From Toxorhynchites rutilus septentrionalis (lineage: Eukaryota > Arthropoda > Insecta > Diptera > Culicidae), in the NCBI RefSeq assembly GCF_029784135.1, contig NC_073746.1:158461108-158525107 (forward strand): a stretch of DNA of 64,000 nucleotides. The letters are read 5' to 3'. The translations under genes and the position numbers were made by a program. Positions 34,561-45,865 of the stretch are shown here, one piece after another (the first letter of the stretch is position 1; each line of letters starts with the position of its first letter). The notes beneath the pieces are model-generated. The model was not told where the DNA came from and searched no databases. It worked only from the letters and a program-made list of their open reading frames with translations.

Positions 34561-37409
34561 TTAATGTTGAAGTGTGTTCATTCCAAAATCCATTATAGTA
34601 ATTGTAGCTTCCCAAAATTGTGATACGAAGCTCAATGTCGTCAACGCGAACTAACTCTCTCGCTCCGAAAACAAATTTCTTCGCTCCGTCTGCGCTGCCA
34701 GTCCGTACTGACAAGCCGCTATGTCTGATAATATAAATGCATCATGTATTTGTCTGTCCGTGCCGGTACGTGCCGTTTACGCTACGCACTGGATAATATG
34801 AAACAGCCTTTACGCCAAGAAAAAAACACACAATCGTTCCCGTTTGTACTCGAAAACCTCAACCCGACAAATCTGCCTCAGTGTCATCCAATCGATGATT
34901 TTTTTGGGATTTTCAGCATCTTGGTGTAGAAATTAAACTGGAGAACCACGAATTGAAAACAGTTGACTGATAGAATCAAGAGATGCATTCGGAAAGTATC
35001 GTCCTGTTCCGACATCAGACAGAAACTTCGCCGAACAGTCGATTACGGACCGTTTTCAAATGTTCACTTTTTTCGACCATGGGCAATGTATCTATTTCAA
35101 TAAATCAGATCCTCTTCAAGTATGTTTGTCTTTTTTAACAACTTGAGAAAGGAATTCCAAAATTTTAGTTGCCACCAATTATGCTCTGACTTATGACGTC
35201 TCGTTATTTATTATTTAGACAATTTATGATCTTTAATATGTCATAAATTGTCTGGATATAAATATTTATTCTGCCCAGAGTTATCCTTCAAAAATACCCA
35301 CACACACAAAACCTAATCCAACCATCATATTCAACCAAAGTGAACCCTTCTGATGCATTCTTCTTCGCAACGCCTTCATACGCCGCGATTGAGTTGTTGC
35401 TAATTTGCGCTTCAAATCCCGTCGAGTGGTTTCGCACAGCGCGTGCAGGGGCGTATCTTCCAGACCAGCCTCCACACGTGTTCGGCTTGTTTCGCCGGCT
35501 TTAAAATGATTCTGATAGACCACTAATTACACTCTTCAGTACATCATCAGCATCTTCAGCAGCATTTGTACCCTAGCTGGCGGGCTAATTTAGGCAGTGA
35601 TTTCTGTTCCCTTCCCGCTTAAAACCATGCGCTTCGAGTGCTCTGCCTGCTGACCAGAAATGGTACAATAATTAATTTCTCCTCCGAGCTGTGTTCTCAA
35701 GCATTTTTGCCACCACGTCATTAGGGAGCGTTTCCTTTCCCCGCTGGAGGTTCCCCCCGGAGGAAATATTCCGTCCCGGGATAATAAATCACGGTGGACC
35801 CACCAGTCGCGCAGGAAGAAACTTATTTTTCACCCAAATTTGTACGCCGCACAAAATGGAGCGTCAGTTGATGTTGATCACGCGACGGCCCTTCCAACCG
35901 TCCCGAAGATCGGCGGACCGTCCTTCCGAGGGAGAAAGCTTGCGGAAAAGACGCTCAGGGGGAGGACACTAATGTCACCTTTTTATCTTGTCCGTTTACA
36001 ACTTCCGTTCATTTGTCTTGTGGATCCTGTCATTCGGCAGCAGAGTTTGTGAATGTGGTGGATTCCAAATCCCGGGGCTTATCACTTGGAGTATCTTATC
36101 GCTGGTAAACGTTTTTTTCCAAGTTCCTAATTTTCTATAAATCTTAGAGCACCCTCACTTTTTTTTCTTTGCTGGGAAACCCTGTAAGACAAGGATACCA
36201 TTTAATCTTATTGTGTGATGTGATTGGTGCTTGTTACTCATGTTGCTGAAGAATGTTTCGTTCAATTTTAGAGATAGTTCGATATTGATATCATGTATAT
36301 TTGAAACTGAATATTTGGTAATGAATCTACACCAATATAGCATCACGTGTTGAAACATCCCAACCAATACTATAAATTCTATATATTGCTGCACAGAACA
36401 CAGTGCTTCGCCGAAGTACCCTTACAGCTCTCTTAATACCACGAAGCATAATAAAAGCGGTAATGTATCTCGGGTAATAAATAAATTTCGAGTTTTATTA
36501 TTTTTATTAGGGGCTAAATTGCGAAATCTGGATTAAAGCAATTGTTTTATGGGGCGGAAAATTTTTAATTTTAAATGATTCAACGTGGCATGAATACCAC
36601 AGCCCTTCTGTGGATGCGATGAACAACAAAAAAAAACAACACGCCAGGGAAACACACTCCATGTGTTTGCGCGAGCATGGAAAACACATAAAATGCTTCT
36701 TATTGTTTTTCAGCGCATTATTCTGCCGCTTGCTTCCAAAGAACAAGAAGCAGGGTGCCAAAGTTGAGGCACCAAAATGCCGCTACACTACAGAAGTTCC
36801 GAAAACGGGGAGGGTCGCGAAATATTGCCGGTTTCAGGGTGACGATTTTCGTGTGGGGAGAAACATAGAGCGCTGAAGGCCCGATTTTCCACACTCCTGT
36901 GATTTTTTTTTTGTCTATAACTAGACACAAAAACAGGTTTTGTTATTTTGGTGACGGAGATTCATTTTTGGCTTCTATAATGAATTAAACATGAAGACGT
37001 AATTTGAGAGATGTAAACTAGAAAATAGAAAACACTTCGTTTTGCAATACTTAACCGACGCGAAGACGTTCTCTAGGGCTCCAAAAAAAAACTACTACAA
37101 CAGATGTTACATTTTGTAACGGAAAGAACCAATTTTGGTAAGAATGTTTCAATAAATTAAATTGAATTTAATTACTACATTTATTATGCAACTTTGTTGC
37201 TGTAGATCACGGTGACCAATCTAAATGAGAAGTGAGAAGTAAAAATGAGAAGTCATCTGTCAAACCGCAGAGAATGAGGCGCTTCTGTTGCAAAAATCAG
37301 TGTCAGTCTGCTGGGACCGACGCGGGACTCAACGTGTAAATGGATAACATATCTTTTTATTATATCCAATGTGATCATCGAAAGACTAGGCGAAAATGGT
37401 CCCGCAGGA
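34561..37409. other. Unassigned region, no gene seen
   Basis: Frames such as 35281-35523 (minus, 80 codons, basic) and 35691-35972 (plus) have no recognised domain and overlap one another. 35270-36060 is relatively GC-rich and might be single-copy DNA. No splice-consistent exon chain could be recognised by eye. Confidence 0.4.
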
Positions 37410-37569
37410 CCAGGGGTTCTCAAACTATTTCGGGCGAGCGACCCCTTTTTCCAGAATGAGTTATACCTCTGACCCCTATAGCCAAATTTCCTTGAGATCT
37501 TTAGTTTTTTTTACTGAATAAGTACCAATTTAAAAACATTGCAGTTAGTTAAATGAGTAAATTTGACAT
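37410..37569. mobile_element. hAT-like left terminus
   Basis: CCAGGGGTTCTCAAACTATT, followed by GCGAGCGACCCC, matches the form of hAT (Charlie-type) termini, CAGGGGTTCTCAA. I see no matching right terminus, so this is a truncated copy or one with a diverged end. SINE 2 is inserted just downstream. Confidence 0.5.
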
Positions 37570-37580
37570 TATTTTCTCAT

Positions 37581-37729
37581 GGAGGCCATCTGGCGTAGTG
37601 GTAACATCTGTACCTCTCACGCGAAAGGTCACGAGCTCAATTCTCACTGCCGACATTCTTCCAAAAAATGGAAGCAATGTGACAAACCAGCCAAAAGTGT
37701 TCAAAGTCACTATAATACAGAAAAACAAA
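37581..37729 (+). mobile_element. tRNA-derived SINE 2
   Basis: An A-box-like TGGCGTAGTGGTAACATC lies at 37591-37608 and a B-box-like GGTCACGAGCTCAATTCTC at 37627-37645. The element is flanked by the 11-bp direct repeat TATTTTCTCAT (37570-37580 and 37730-37740). At 149 bp it belongs to a different tRNA-like head family from SINE 1 and SINE 3. The B box has drifted from GGTTCGANTCC, so transcription competence is doubtful. Confidence 0.85.
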
Positions 37730-37740
37730 TATTTTCTCAT

Positions 37741-38224
37741 CAATATTTTCTCACCTAACAAATAAACATAAAATTAGTATTATCAAGGGTATTTAATAAT
37801 TATTAATACAAATGACTCGCAAACTATAAAAACATTCAAATCGCAAACCAATTTATCCGCAACTACCAAAATATCAAAATAGGCTCATTATTGGTTAGTT
37901 AAAACCGTAAATCTGCGCGTTCGTTGATTTTCAAATGGTTCCTTCGGTTTCAGCAATTATCAGCAATGTCCTATAACGCAGGATACTGTGTTTCAATATT
38001 GCGTTGTAACCAGTACTTATGACAACCTTAGTTGTACTCCTGCTTGAGCTCCTCATCTGTACTAATGACAATCAACTTTTCTTGCTTTATCACCTTGGCT
38101 CATTCCATGGCTGTGATCTAGTACGGATTAATTATCCAATGGGGAATTCGCAAATTTTGAAGATCCTAAAACATCTTAGAAAAATCCTTGTGTAATGTGT
38201 CCAAGTGAGTGATATATAATAGTA
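37741..38224. other. Unassigned, no gene seen
   Basis: AT-rich sequence between SINE 2 and the irritans-like mariner. No ORF with a domain, no repeat recognised. Confidence 0.4.
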
Positions 38225-38382
38225 TACGAGGGGCATTCAGAAACAATTGTCAGTGATTTTTTTTTCGAAGAGTTAACACTGGTTACGGTTAAAATGACCT
38301 CGGGAGCGTGTAGAGAGTGGTTTTTTGTTTCCTGAGTAACTGTCAGTATTGTCCCTACACTCGTTTATAGTGGATGAATATA

Positions 38383-39630
38383 TTAGGCTGTCAAAAAAGT
38401 CCTGCGGTATTTTTTTTGAATTTTCATTTGTTCATAAAATTAGTTACAATCATCTGTTTTAAGTCAAATATGCGCCGTTTTGTTCGATGACTTGTTCCCA
38501 ACGAGATGCCAACTTCATAATACCCCTGTTATAGAAGCTCGCTTCCTTATTGGCAAAAAACTCGGATAGCCAATTTTCACAGGCTTCTTTTGTGGCTAAC
38601 TTCTGACTACCTAGCTCGTTCGTCATGGACAAAAACAGGTGGTAGTCACTTGGTGCAAGGTCCGGACTATACGGCGGATGCAAAAGAACCTCCCATCCGA
38701 GCTCCCGGAGCTTCTGGCGCGTCACCAAAGAAGTGTGTGGCCTGGCGTTGTCCTGATGGAAGACAATGCGGCCTCTGTTTATCAAAGATGGCCTCTTCTT
38801 CATGAGTGCTACCTTCAAGCGGTCCAATTGTTGGCAGTACAGGTCCGAATTGAGCGTTTGGCCATAGGGAAGCAGCTCATAATAGATTATTCCTTGACAA
38901 TCTCACCAAACACACAGCAGAACCATCCTGGCCGTTAATGAGGGCTTGGCCACCGTCTGAGCCGCTTCAGCGGGCTTCGACCACGACCGTTTGCACTTCA
39001 CGCCAGTCACCATCCGCTTCAGAAACGGGTCGATTTTGTTGCGATTCAGTAGCGATTCACATGCGTCGATACGGTCAAAGATGTTTTTTTGCGTCAACGT
39101 GTGTGGCACCCATACATCGAGCTTCTTTGTGAATCCAAGCTTCTTCAAAGAGTTAATAACGGTTTGATGACTTATCCCCAGCTCTTGGCCGATGCTACGG
39201 CTGCTACTATGCCGGTCTTTCTCGGCTAATTCAGCGATTTTGTCGCAATTTTCGACGACAGGCCTTCCGGAGCGTGGCGCATCTTCGACGACCTCTACAC
39301 CAGAACGAAAACGTTGAAACCATCGTTGTGCGGTGGAAATGGAAACTGTATCGGGTCCATAAACTGCACAAATTTTATTGGCAGCTTGAGATGCATTTTT
39401 GCCTTTGTCATAGTAGTACTGTAAAATATGTCGGATTTTCTCTTTATTTTGCTCCATATTTGCGACACTATAACTCACGAACGACTTAACCAAACAAAAC
39501 ACTGTCAAGGACTATATTATAGCGCCTTTCCAACAAGCTATAGTATGACTCGATACAATGAATACAACTAGAACTACGCGCTTACAACGACACCTCGCGG
39601 AAATACCGCAGAACTTTTTTGACAGCCTAA
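38383..39630 (-). mobile_element. mariner (DD34D) transposon, copy 2
   Basis: Same family as 484-1745, inverted. TIRs start TTAGGCTGTCAAAAAAGTCC at the left end and, read on the minus strand, TTAGGCTGTCAAAAAAGTTC at the right. TA flanks it at 38381-38382 and 39631-39632. It is 1248 bp, slightly shorter than copy 1 because of an internal deletion. It is inserted into the irritans-like mariner. Confidence 0.95.
38459..39457 (-). pseudogene. mariner transposase, copy 2, inactivated
   Basis: The start is the ATG at 39457 (MEQNKEKIR). The frame is open through the region where copy 1 is frameshifted (seven A here). Lesions differ from copy 1. A deletion of about 30 nt after RMVTG removes the first catalytic Asp and the following DEKWVTYDN-type stretch. 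A TGG to TGA change after LLCVW stops translation at 38903-38905. The C-terminal frame from 38827 still has HQDNARPHT and YSPDLAPSDYHLF. Both copies are therefore inactive for different reasons. Confidence 0.92.
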
Positions 39631-39689
39631 TATGTGTTTTGAAATCGTGTTGGTTTTCGCCTCCGAAGTTTTCGCTATGTGTGATGCTA

Positions 39690-40372
39690 CGATAAAAAAA
39701 TAACAACGTTGTGCGATAAAATTTTGCCATCGCTTGGGTAAATCCACGTCAGAAAAGAACGATATGAAGAAGCCTATGGTGAACTTTATATCAGCAAAAG
39801 AACAATTTCTAGAGGCGAATTAACTGAAAAGTTTAAACCCTCTGAAAACCAAATAGAAGAAGAAGAAAGAACAATTTTTCGATGGTACTCAAGCTTCAAA
39901 AATGGTCGAGAATAAGGTGAAATGATTCCTCACGGAGGAAGGCCCTGTATTGAGGTCTATATCAACACGATATGGACGATTTTGCAAGAAGATAGGTCTA
40001 TTAGTGTAGAACGAATAGCCGAAATCATGAATATATCCGTAGGTTCGACACACAACATTCTAGCGAACGAATTGAAGCTGAGACTTGTGTGCGCAAAATT
40101 GGTACTGTTCGAATTATAACCGAATACCTGGAGAAAACCGACATTCAAGTTATGCCACACCCTCCTTATTCCCTAGATTTGTCTCCCTGAGATTTTCCGT
40201 TTTTTCCTGAGCTGAAAAAAACACCTTAGAGGTCGACTATTCATCAAGAGTATATCAGTAGTAAAAGCATCGGAGGTGATTTTCAAGAAGCTCGGAGAAA
40301 ACTTCTTTTATCAGACCTTCCAAAGGTGGAAAAATCACTGGAAATCGTGTATTTTATAAGAAGGGAAGTACT
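39690..40372 (+). pseudogene. irritans-like mariner transposase remnant
   Basis: IFRWYSSFKNGRE (about 39877-39915), GRPCIEVYINTIWTILQEDR and RIAEIMNISVGSTHNILANE (to about 40070) are the N-terminal helix-turn-helix region of a mariner transposase. After a large internal deletion the sequence resumes at HPPYSPDLSP (about 40158), which belongs to the third catalytic motif. That motif's Asp is preceded by a stop, and ELKKTP and the C-terminus to about 40372 follow. The first and second catalytic Asp regions are deleted. Stops and frame changes are present throughout, and a 58-bp insert interrupts the N-terminus at 39809-39866. Confidence 0.8.
39809..39866 (+). mobile_element. 58-bp retroposed insert with 11-bp TSD
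   Basis: The body starts CTAGAGGCGAATTAACTGAA and contains AAGTTTAAACCCTCT, ending in AGAAGAAGA. The perfect 11-bp direct repeat AAGAACAATTT flanks it (39798-39808 and 39867-39877). A near-identical body sits at 40824-40885 with a different target duplication. The GAA-rich 3' end and TSD suggest an extremely short, probably 5'-truncated, SINE. Confidence 0.88.
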
Positions 40373-40390
40373 TTGAAAGCCTTTTTTTTA

Positions 40391-41730
40391 TTTTGACGTG
40401 GGACTACGTCTAACCGGAATATATGGAGGGTAAAATGAAAACCTAAACACAGAACATGCAGGAAAAAATGAAAGATTTCGAATGCTTATAGCTCGAACAT
40501 TTCGTACTGGATAGGAGAGATGTTTGCATCACTTGATAGGGAATATTTCTACGCATCTATCGCAACTAACAAAATGTTGTTTTTCATTAGATAAACAATT
40601 GAATAACTGTAAAATATTAGGCGTTATCTAAACGCCCTAACTGCATCGTTTTGATTGGCCCGATTTACGGTTTCCCTAACACAGCCATCAAAACCAAGCA
40701 GCCTTGGGGAAATCGGCATTGCAAATACATGAAAGTAGGGGGACTTTTGTTCTCATCGAAAAATGTTCCCTAACACAGACATTAAAACCAAGCAGCGAAA
40801 TCGGCATTGCAAGCACACGAAAGAGCCTAGAGGCGAGTGAACTGAAAAGTTTAAACCCTCTTAAAGCCAAAAAGAAGAAAAAGAACACACGAAAGTAGGG
40901 GGAGCTTTTGTTTCCACCGAAATGTGTTCCCTAATAGAGATTTCTAAACCAAGGTGCCTGGAGAAATCGGTATTTCAAATTCATGCAAGTCGGAGGTATT
41001 TTTGTTCCGACTGGAATGTGTTTCCCTAACACAAACTTCAAATCCATGAAGCGTGGGGAAATCGGCATTGCGAATTCATACAAATCGGGGGTATTTTTGT
41101 TCCGATTGAAATGTGTTTCCCTAACACAGACTTCAAAACCGAGGTTTCTGGGGAAATCGGCTCTGCAAATAAATGCAAACTGCGAGTACTTTTGTCCTCG
41201 CTTGCCTTTGTGCAGAGTGGAATATGTCTGTCCTAACATGATCTTCTAAACTTAGGAACCTGGGAAAATCGTGCAGCCACTAGAAGCGAATGAACTTCCC
41301 AGTTTCAAGCAAATTCGAGATTCGAGAAGTATGTACACTTTTGGGATGTAAACTTCAGAGGGAAATGTAAAATAAAATAATCGTTTGATAATTTTTTTTT
41401 GTCTTTATTGGAAAGATTTTCAGCCTTAGGCTGGTTCATCAAACGTTTGATAATTCTTCCGTACATATATTTTGTTCTAGTCATCATACCAAACGTAAAA
41501 GGTCCGTCATTAAATTTACTTGTAACGAAGAACAATCAATCACAATAAATGAATTGACTTTACACGGCATTTGTTCATTTTTTTCACTCACAGAGCAAAT
41601 ATATTGAACTCAATTGAATTTGGAAACTGTTTCATTCAATCAAGAATTTAATCAATACAAACGAATGATTGCTCAGCTAAGGTAGTTCCACGTGAACCTT
41701 GCGGTTATATCATAGACATAACCCACTAAT
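40391..41730 (-). mobile_element. Minisatellite element with palindromic ends (E4)
   Basis: Inverted relative of E1 with nearly the same length (1340 bp). The A-type end at left is TTTTGACGTGGGACTACGTC (40391). The B-type end at right is GGTTATATCATAGACATAAC, followed by CCACTAA (41703-41730). The interior minisatellite runs 40670-41240 with TTCCCTAACACAGAC-type anchors at about 40674, 40767, 40927, 41026 and 41117. It is inserted in a T-run of the irritans-like mariner. Confidence 0.78.
40824..40885 (+). mobile_element. 62-bp retroposed insert with 10-bp TSD
   Basis: The body AGCCTAGAGGCGAGTGAACT... with AAGTTTAAACCCTCTTAAAG ends in a GAAGAAAAAGAA tail. The perfect 10-bp direct repeat CACACGAAAG flanks it (40814-40823 and 40886-40895). 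It lies inside a minisatellite unit of E4, so it is younger than E4. Confidence 0.88.
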
Positions 41731-41851
41731 TTTTTTTTTGAATAAATTCATCTTTCAATTTGTGGCGATTTTACTGACAGTTGTTTCTGAATGCTCCTCG
41801 TAATATGGTCTTGAAGCTTTTTTTAATATTTTTGACAAATGCGGAAACTGT

Positions 41852-43764
41852 GAATACCGTTCTGAATCATATTTCGGAGGCTTAAGGCATATGATGCAGA
41901 AAACAGATCTAAACTTTATGCACAGGTAAACAAATTTCGGACAGATTAAATTAATTTCGGATACTTTGTTTTGTAATTTTTTGGACGAAAATTACATTAG
42001 GGGAATGGGGGGTATGCCCGACCCCCTAAGGAAAAGTATTGTTTTGTGAGATCTGCGGGCACATATTTATATGTTTTCTCCACAGAATCATTGTCTAGTT
42101 TATTTGCCATGAGATATAAGGAATATCAGTACATTTAAACGGTGATTTTCTCAAGTAATAGTCAATTTAAAAAACTGCCATAAAAATGAAGCTCATCAAC
42201 CAGTGCGGGTGAAACCGGCACCCCATGGGGGTAACACCGGTACCCTATGGGGTAAGACCGTCATCTGAATTTCTCAATATATATACTTGGCAACAGATGA
42301 ACCAGTTTGAATGTAACAGTCGGCAAATAGAAGGTATTCTAATTCTAAATGTCGCTGACGAGTATGGTTCGAATCGCTCAACCGATTCCGGAGATATGGT
42401 CGGAACAAGTTCCGATGAACATGGAATATGGAGAAGAAATCCCAAACCACACCACAGTTCAATTACAAGTTTAATGGAATCTAGGACCACATTGAACACT
42501 TATCGATGGTCAGTTTTTCTTCTTACTTGAATCAATATCCGTCATACGACGCTTTTAATCACACTAGGATTCGACTTGAAATCACAGAGAAGAATGAGTT
42601 CATGACTGTAGGTAAATTTTTTCAGGTTTTTGTGATTATGATGGCAATAAAAATGATTAAATTATGTTTAGTTGTAACTAATTACTACTAAACATAATTT
42701 AATTATTAATAATTATTTTCGTTAAGACCATATAGCCATTATTGTTCTCTCAATGATGAAGTTCATTTAATTTTATCGAATAGCTTAAACCCAACATTAA
42801 ATTTACATCAGTAGTTCAAAAGTCGTGGAAGCACGTTTGATAGAAACTCCACTAACAATAGCCTCTTTTGCAAGGGTTTCTCCTGGGACCAACTCCCTCG
42901 ATTCGTTTTCCTTTGGTAGCTGCGAGGCATCTGGAATTGATGGAAAATATGTCTTAGAAACCTTCAACTAAACGCAAACCATGCCGGGATCCCCCACTCA
43001 AAGGGTGACGGACTTACCCCGACAGCACACATTTTTCAAGAGAACTATTTCTATTAACTTATTGCTTTAACTTACCTCAACTCAAATCCCAGTGATTGCT
43101 AACAATCCAGGGAACAAACTGTAGAGCAACGGCAAAGAATTTGAAACCGCGTTCAATAATAAAAGCTTAAACTTCACTGACGGAAAATTACATCCGGCTA
43201 CATATCATCGGCACTCGCGTTTGTTTTGATTTATATTTTGACAGTTGACGATGGGTTCGATGTGATTGAAAATGTCTAAAATAATAAATACTAACATGTA
43301 GAGTATTCAAAAACGTAGTTAATCAGAGTTTTCTAGTAAAACTCAGGGGGTGCCGGTCTTATCCTCAGTGGCGGGCTTACCCTCCCTTCCCTTACACTTG
43401 ATTATATTTTATAGTCAACTGCGAAACACTTACCAACCAATCACAGTAAACTGTTAACGATGGTGAGAACTGATGAAACACGGGAGAAATTTAAATATTT
43501 ATCAACGGATAAATTCTGCGTGCTCACGCTAAGCAAACGTCAAACACAAACGATAATGAGAAGTGTTTACTGATTTTTGCCGATTATGTTATAATTCAAA
43601 TGTAGTTCTCATATGAAATGATAGTGAAACCAATGGATTACTCTAAAGATGCATTTGTGATGTTAATTTTATAGTTATATAATCAGTGCATTAAGCATTT
43701 CAAGATATTAAAACAAAGTGTCCGAAATATGATGTTGTCCGAAATATGATTCAGAACGGTATTC
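41852..43764. mobile_element. TIR element (GAATACCGTTCTGAATC ends)
   Basis: 27-bp perfect inverted ends: GAATACCGTTCTGAATCATA... (41852-41878) and its reverse complement ending ...GAACGGTATTC (43738-43764). Further TTCGGA motifs lie inside both ends (TTTCGGATACTTTGTTTT left, AAAACAAAGTGTCCGAAA right). No transposase is recognised. A second inverted-repeat element (41996-43398) lies inside. The superfamily is unknown to me. Confidence 0.78.
41996..43398. mobile_element. Inner TIR element (GGGGAATGGGGGGTATGCCC ends)
   Basis: The left end GGGGAATGGGGGGTATGCCC and right end GGGCTTACCCTCCCTTCCCTT are imperfect inverted repeats. G/C-rich GGTGCCGG / CCGGCACCCC motifs recur inside both ends (42217-42250 and 43348-43358). 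The interior frames (for example 42225-42530) have no recognised domain. It is nested in the 41852-43764 element. Confidence 0.65.
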
Positions 43765-43769
43765 TTTTC

Positions 43770-44400
43770 TGTTTCAATTTTGTTTTTAAAGTTTTGTCAG
43801 GTAGGTTGATATTCTCGATATTGTTTCAATCAAGTTGGAGTCGTCACCATGCAGCTGAAACACAGATTCAAAAAGCTGAAAATCTTGCTAAGCAGGAGCC
43901 TCCTGGTGGTCAACAAACTCCAACGTGTAGATGTGACCGAGTAAAGATTTCGTCGTTTTACTTTTATAGCTGAGCAAATAATCGAGTGTTCAAATAATGG
44001 AATGTGGAGCTGATCAAGCAAGCGAGAAATTGATTTGATTTTAATGATCCAATTTGACAACCATTAACGTTGTGTTTCCAGGATTGCGTTTCCAGGGTTC
44101 TACGATGGGAATATACAAGATCTGGAGAATGAATTCCGTTACCTAAGGGTAAAATTACTTCGTAAGGAAATCACAGTTTCAGAAAACGAGCATGTGCAGG
44201 ATGGGTGGACAAAAATGTTATGTCTAAAAAGAATTTACGACTCGCTCCATTTTCGGCGCTTCGATGTCATGTTTATAACTTTCTCATTATGCCTCACTCC
44301 TCGATAACTGTCGAACGATTTTTTCTGAAAATAACCAGAACAAAAATAAGCTTCAAAATCGGCTCAACAACGATACGATGAACGTTATTTTGAGATCAAA
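43770..44400. other. Unassigned region, no gene seen
   Basis: Short frames only. CAGGATTGCGTTTCCAGGG near 44080 is locally repetitive. No element ends recognised. Confidence 0.4.
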
Positions 44401-44404
44401 ACGT

Positions 44405-44610
44405 TTTTATGCTGAATAGACACTCCTGGGGCTGCCATACAAATGAAAAACAAAATCTGCATAACTCAAGACCTAATCAAGCAAACGGAACCAAATTTGG
44501 AATTCGGGGGATTTAGGTGGCAATAATTATTTCTATGGTGGTTGACTTCCCCTTCTCTGAAGGGGAGGGGGCTGGATTACTCCAGAAATAATCAAGCGAA
44601 TGGAACCTGT
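44405..44610 (+). mobile_element. GTCT-element fragment
   Basis: About one and a half of the ~145-bp internal repeat units found at 1905-2640: GACACTCC, GGGGCTGCCATACAAATGAA, AAATCTGCATAACTCAAG and AATCAAGCAAACGGAACC. Neither the GTCT end nor the GCTAGTT end is present, so this is an internal fragment. Confidence 0.75.
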
Positions 44611-44611
44611 C

Positions 44612-45165
44612 CCACATCAAATTGCATCACGGGTATTTTGGGTTTTTCTCTTGAAATTTTTTGTAGAAGTAGTTTAGTGAGTATTGTTTACACTGTATTT
44701 TTATCGCTGTCAGTTTTTCAAAAATTAGGAGAAATGGCTTCGAGTGAAGCACCATCGCGAATTGATTTTGCGCAAGGACCTGGAAAATCCTCGACTCTCT
44801 CATCGGGACATCGGAAAACAATTCTGAATCGTGCAGTCAACGGTGAGTCGTGTGATTAAACGTTACTACGAAAGTCTGCATCGAACGGAAGGAGAAGTTC
44901 GCCCAGAATGGATGTTGTATGTGTGATCAGGATCACAAGCGTGTCTTGAAAGCGTTTAAATGGAGTCCCAATGCTTCGGTCAGTGATGTGGCCAAAATTT
45001 TAATCTGTCCACATCTTTCGTTCAGAGAGTCAAGGACCGGGAGGGACTGCATAGGTACATAGCGCAGAAGGCTCCAAATCGTTGCGAACGGCAAAATTCG
45101 GTGGGAAAGTCACGGGCCCAGAAACTGTGCACGCAGATGCTCACGAAGTCTCATTATTAGACTGA
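44612..45165 (+). pseudogene. DD37-type transposon, N-terminal half
   Basis: It begins with CCCACATCAAATTGCATCAC, which matches the terminal repeat of the intact element at 46863. Coding fragments in several frames follow that element's N-terminal DNA-binding region. LSHRDIGK-like sequence is at about 44800-44825, VIKRYYESL at about 44850, DQDHKRVLKAFKWSPNASVS at 44935-44990 and SRAQKLCTQMLTK-like sequence at about 45112-45150. The copy ends before the catalytic region and carries stops and frameshifts. It is related to, but clearly diverged from, the intact copy. Confidence 0.75.
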
Positions 45166-45174
45166 CGCACAGTG

Positions 45175-45865
45175 GTCCCTGAGAAAACTTAGGCGGCCAA
45201 AACTCAGATTTTTTAGCTAAAAACCCAATTTTTGGTAGACTAGTGTTTTTGGATACGTTTTCAACTCTGTTTCACTAAAAAACCAAAAGGGGGTAAAGGG
45301 CAAGGGGGCAAAGTTCAACTTTTTCAGTTTATATCGTGTTTGGTATCAAAATGCAGAGGATACGCAGAGCTCATTTTTCAACTCGGTTTCACCAAAAAAA
45401 CAATATTGATCAATCAATATTGGTTCGAAAAAATTTTTTGGTTCGAAAAAAAATCATAACTCAAAAACGAAAAAAAAGCCTCTCTGGTTTCGACACATAT
45501 TATGTGAAAAATCCTCAGCTTTTCAGAAAAAAATAAAAAACGAATATAATCAACAATAACGAGAACAGATTTCGAATTTTCTGCAGGTGTAGTATTTTTT
45601 CAAAAAAACAGGTGATTGGCTTTAATTTGTTTATGTCGATCATCTGAATCGGTTCAGTAGTTCAAAAGTTATGAATTTTTTAAAAAAGCCATTTTTGGAA
45701 AAAAGATGGAATAGTTGATTTTTTGGACAACCCTAAAATGGAAATGGTCACCCTACTGAAAAAATAAAACAAATACGGGTCTAATGTTTTGCGATAAAGA
45801 ACAAAACTACTACTTTTCACGAAAATCAGTTTGGCATGGAATGACTGATTTCGGGTTAATATTGA
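45175..45865 (+). repeat. GTCACCCTAA repeat, copy 3
   Basis: Landmarks: AAATCCTCAGCTTTTCAGAA (45511), GTCGATCATCTGAATCGGTT (45635), AAAATGGAAATGGTCACCCT (45734), TTTGCGATAAAGAACAAAAC (45789) and GTTTGGCATGGAATGACTG (45829). Same order as 18430-18900. An ORF-less A-rich sequence precedes it. Confidence 0.65.

Larger units (their letters stand above)
38227..41800 (+). mobile_element. irritans-like mariner, split by nested insertions
   Basis: The left terminus CGAGGGGCATTCAGAAACAA (38227) and right terminus GTTTCTGAATGCTCCTCG (ending 41800) are inverted repeats. TA flanks both ends (38225-38226, 41801-41802). CGAGGGG...TTCAGAAA termini fit the irritans-like mariner group. The element's own sequence is 38227-38380, about 39631-40390 and 41731-41800. 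The rest is a second mariner (38383-39630), the E4 element (40391-41730) and ~60-bp inserts. Confidence 0.85.

Noticed and set aside
35281..35523. 80-codon basic minus-strand ORF
   Set aside because: No family recognised; Arg/Lys richness alone does not support a gene.
37581..37660. tRNA gene
   Set aside because: Same reasoning: SINE body plus an 11-bp target duplication; the B box is degenerate.
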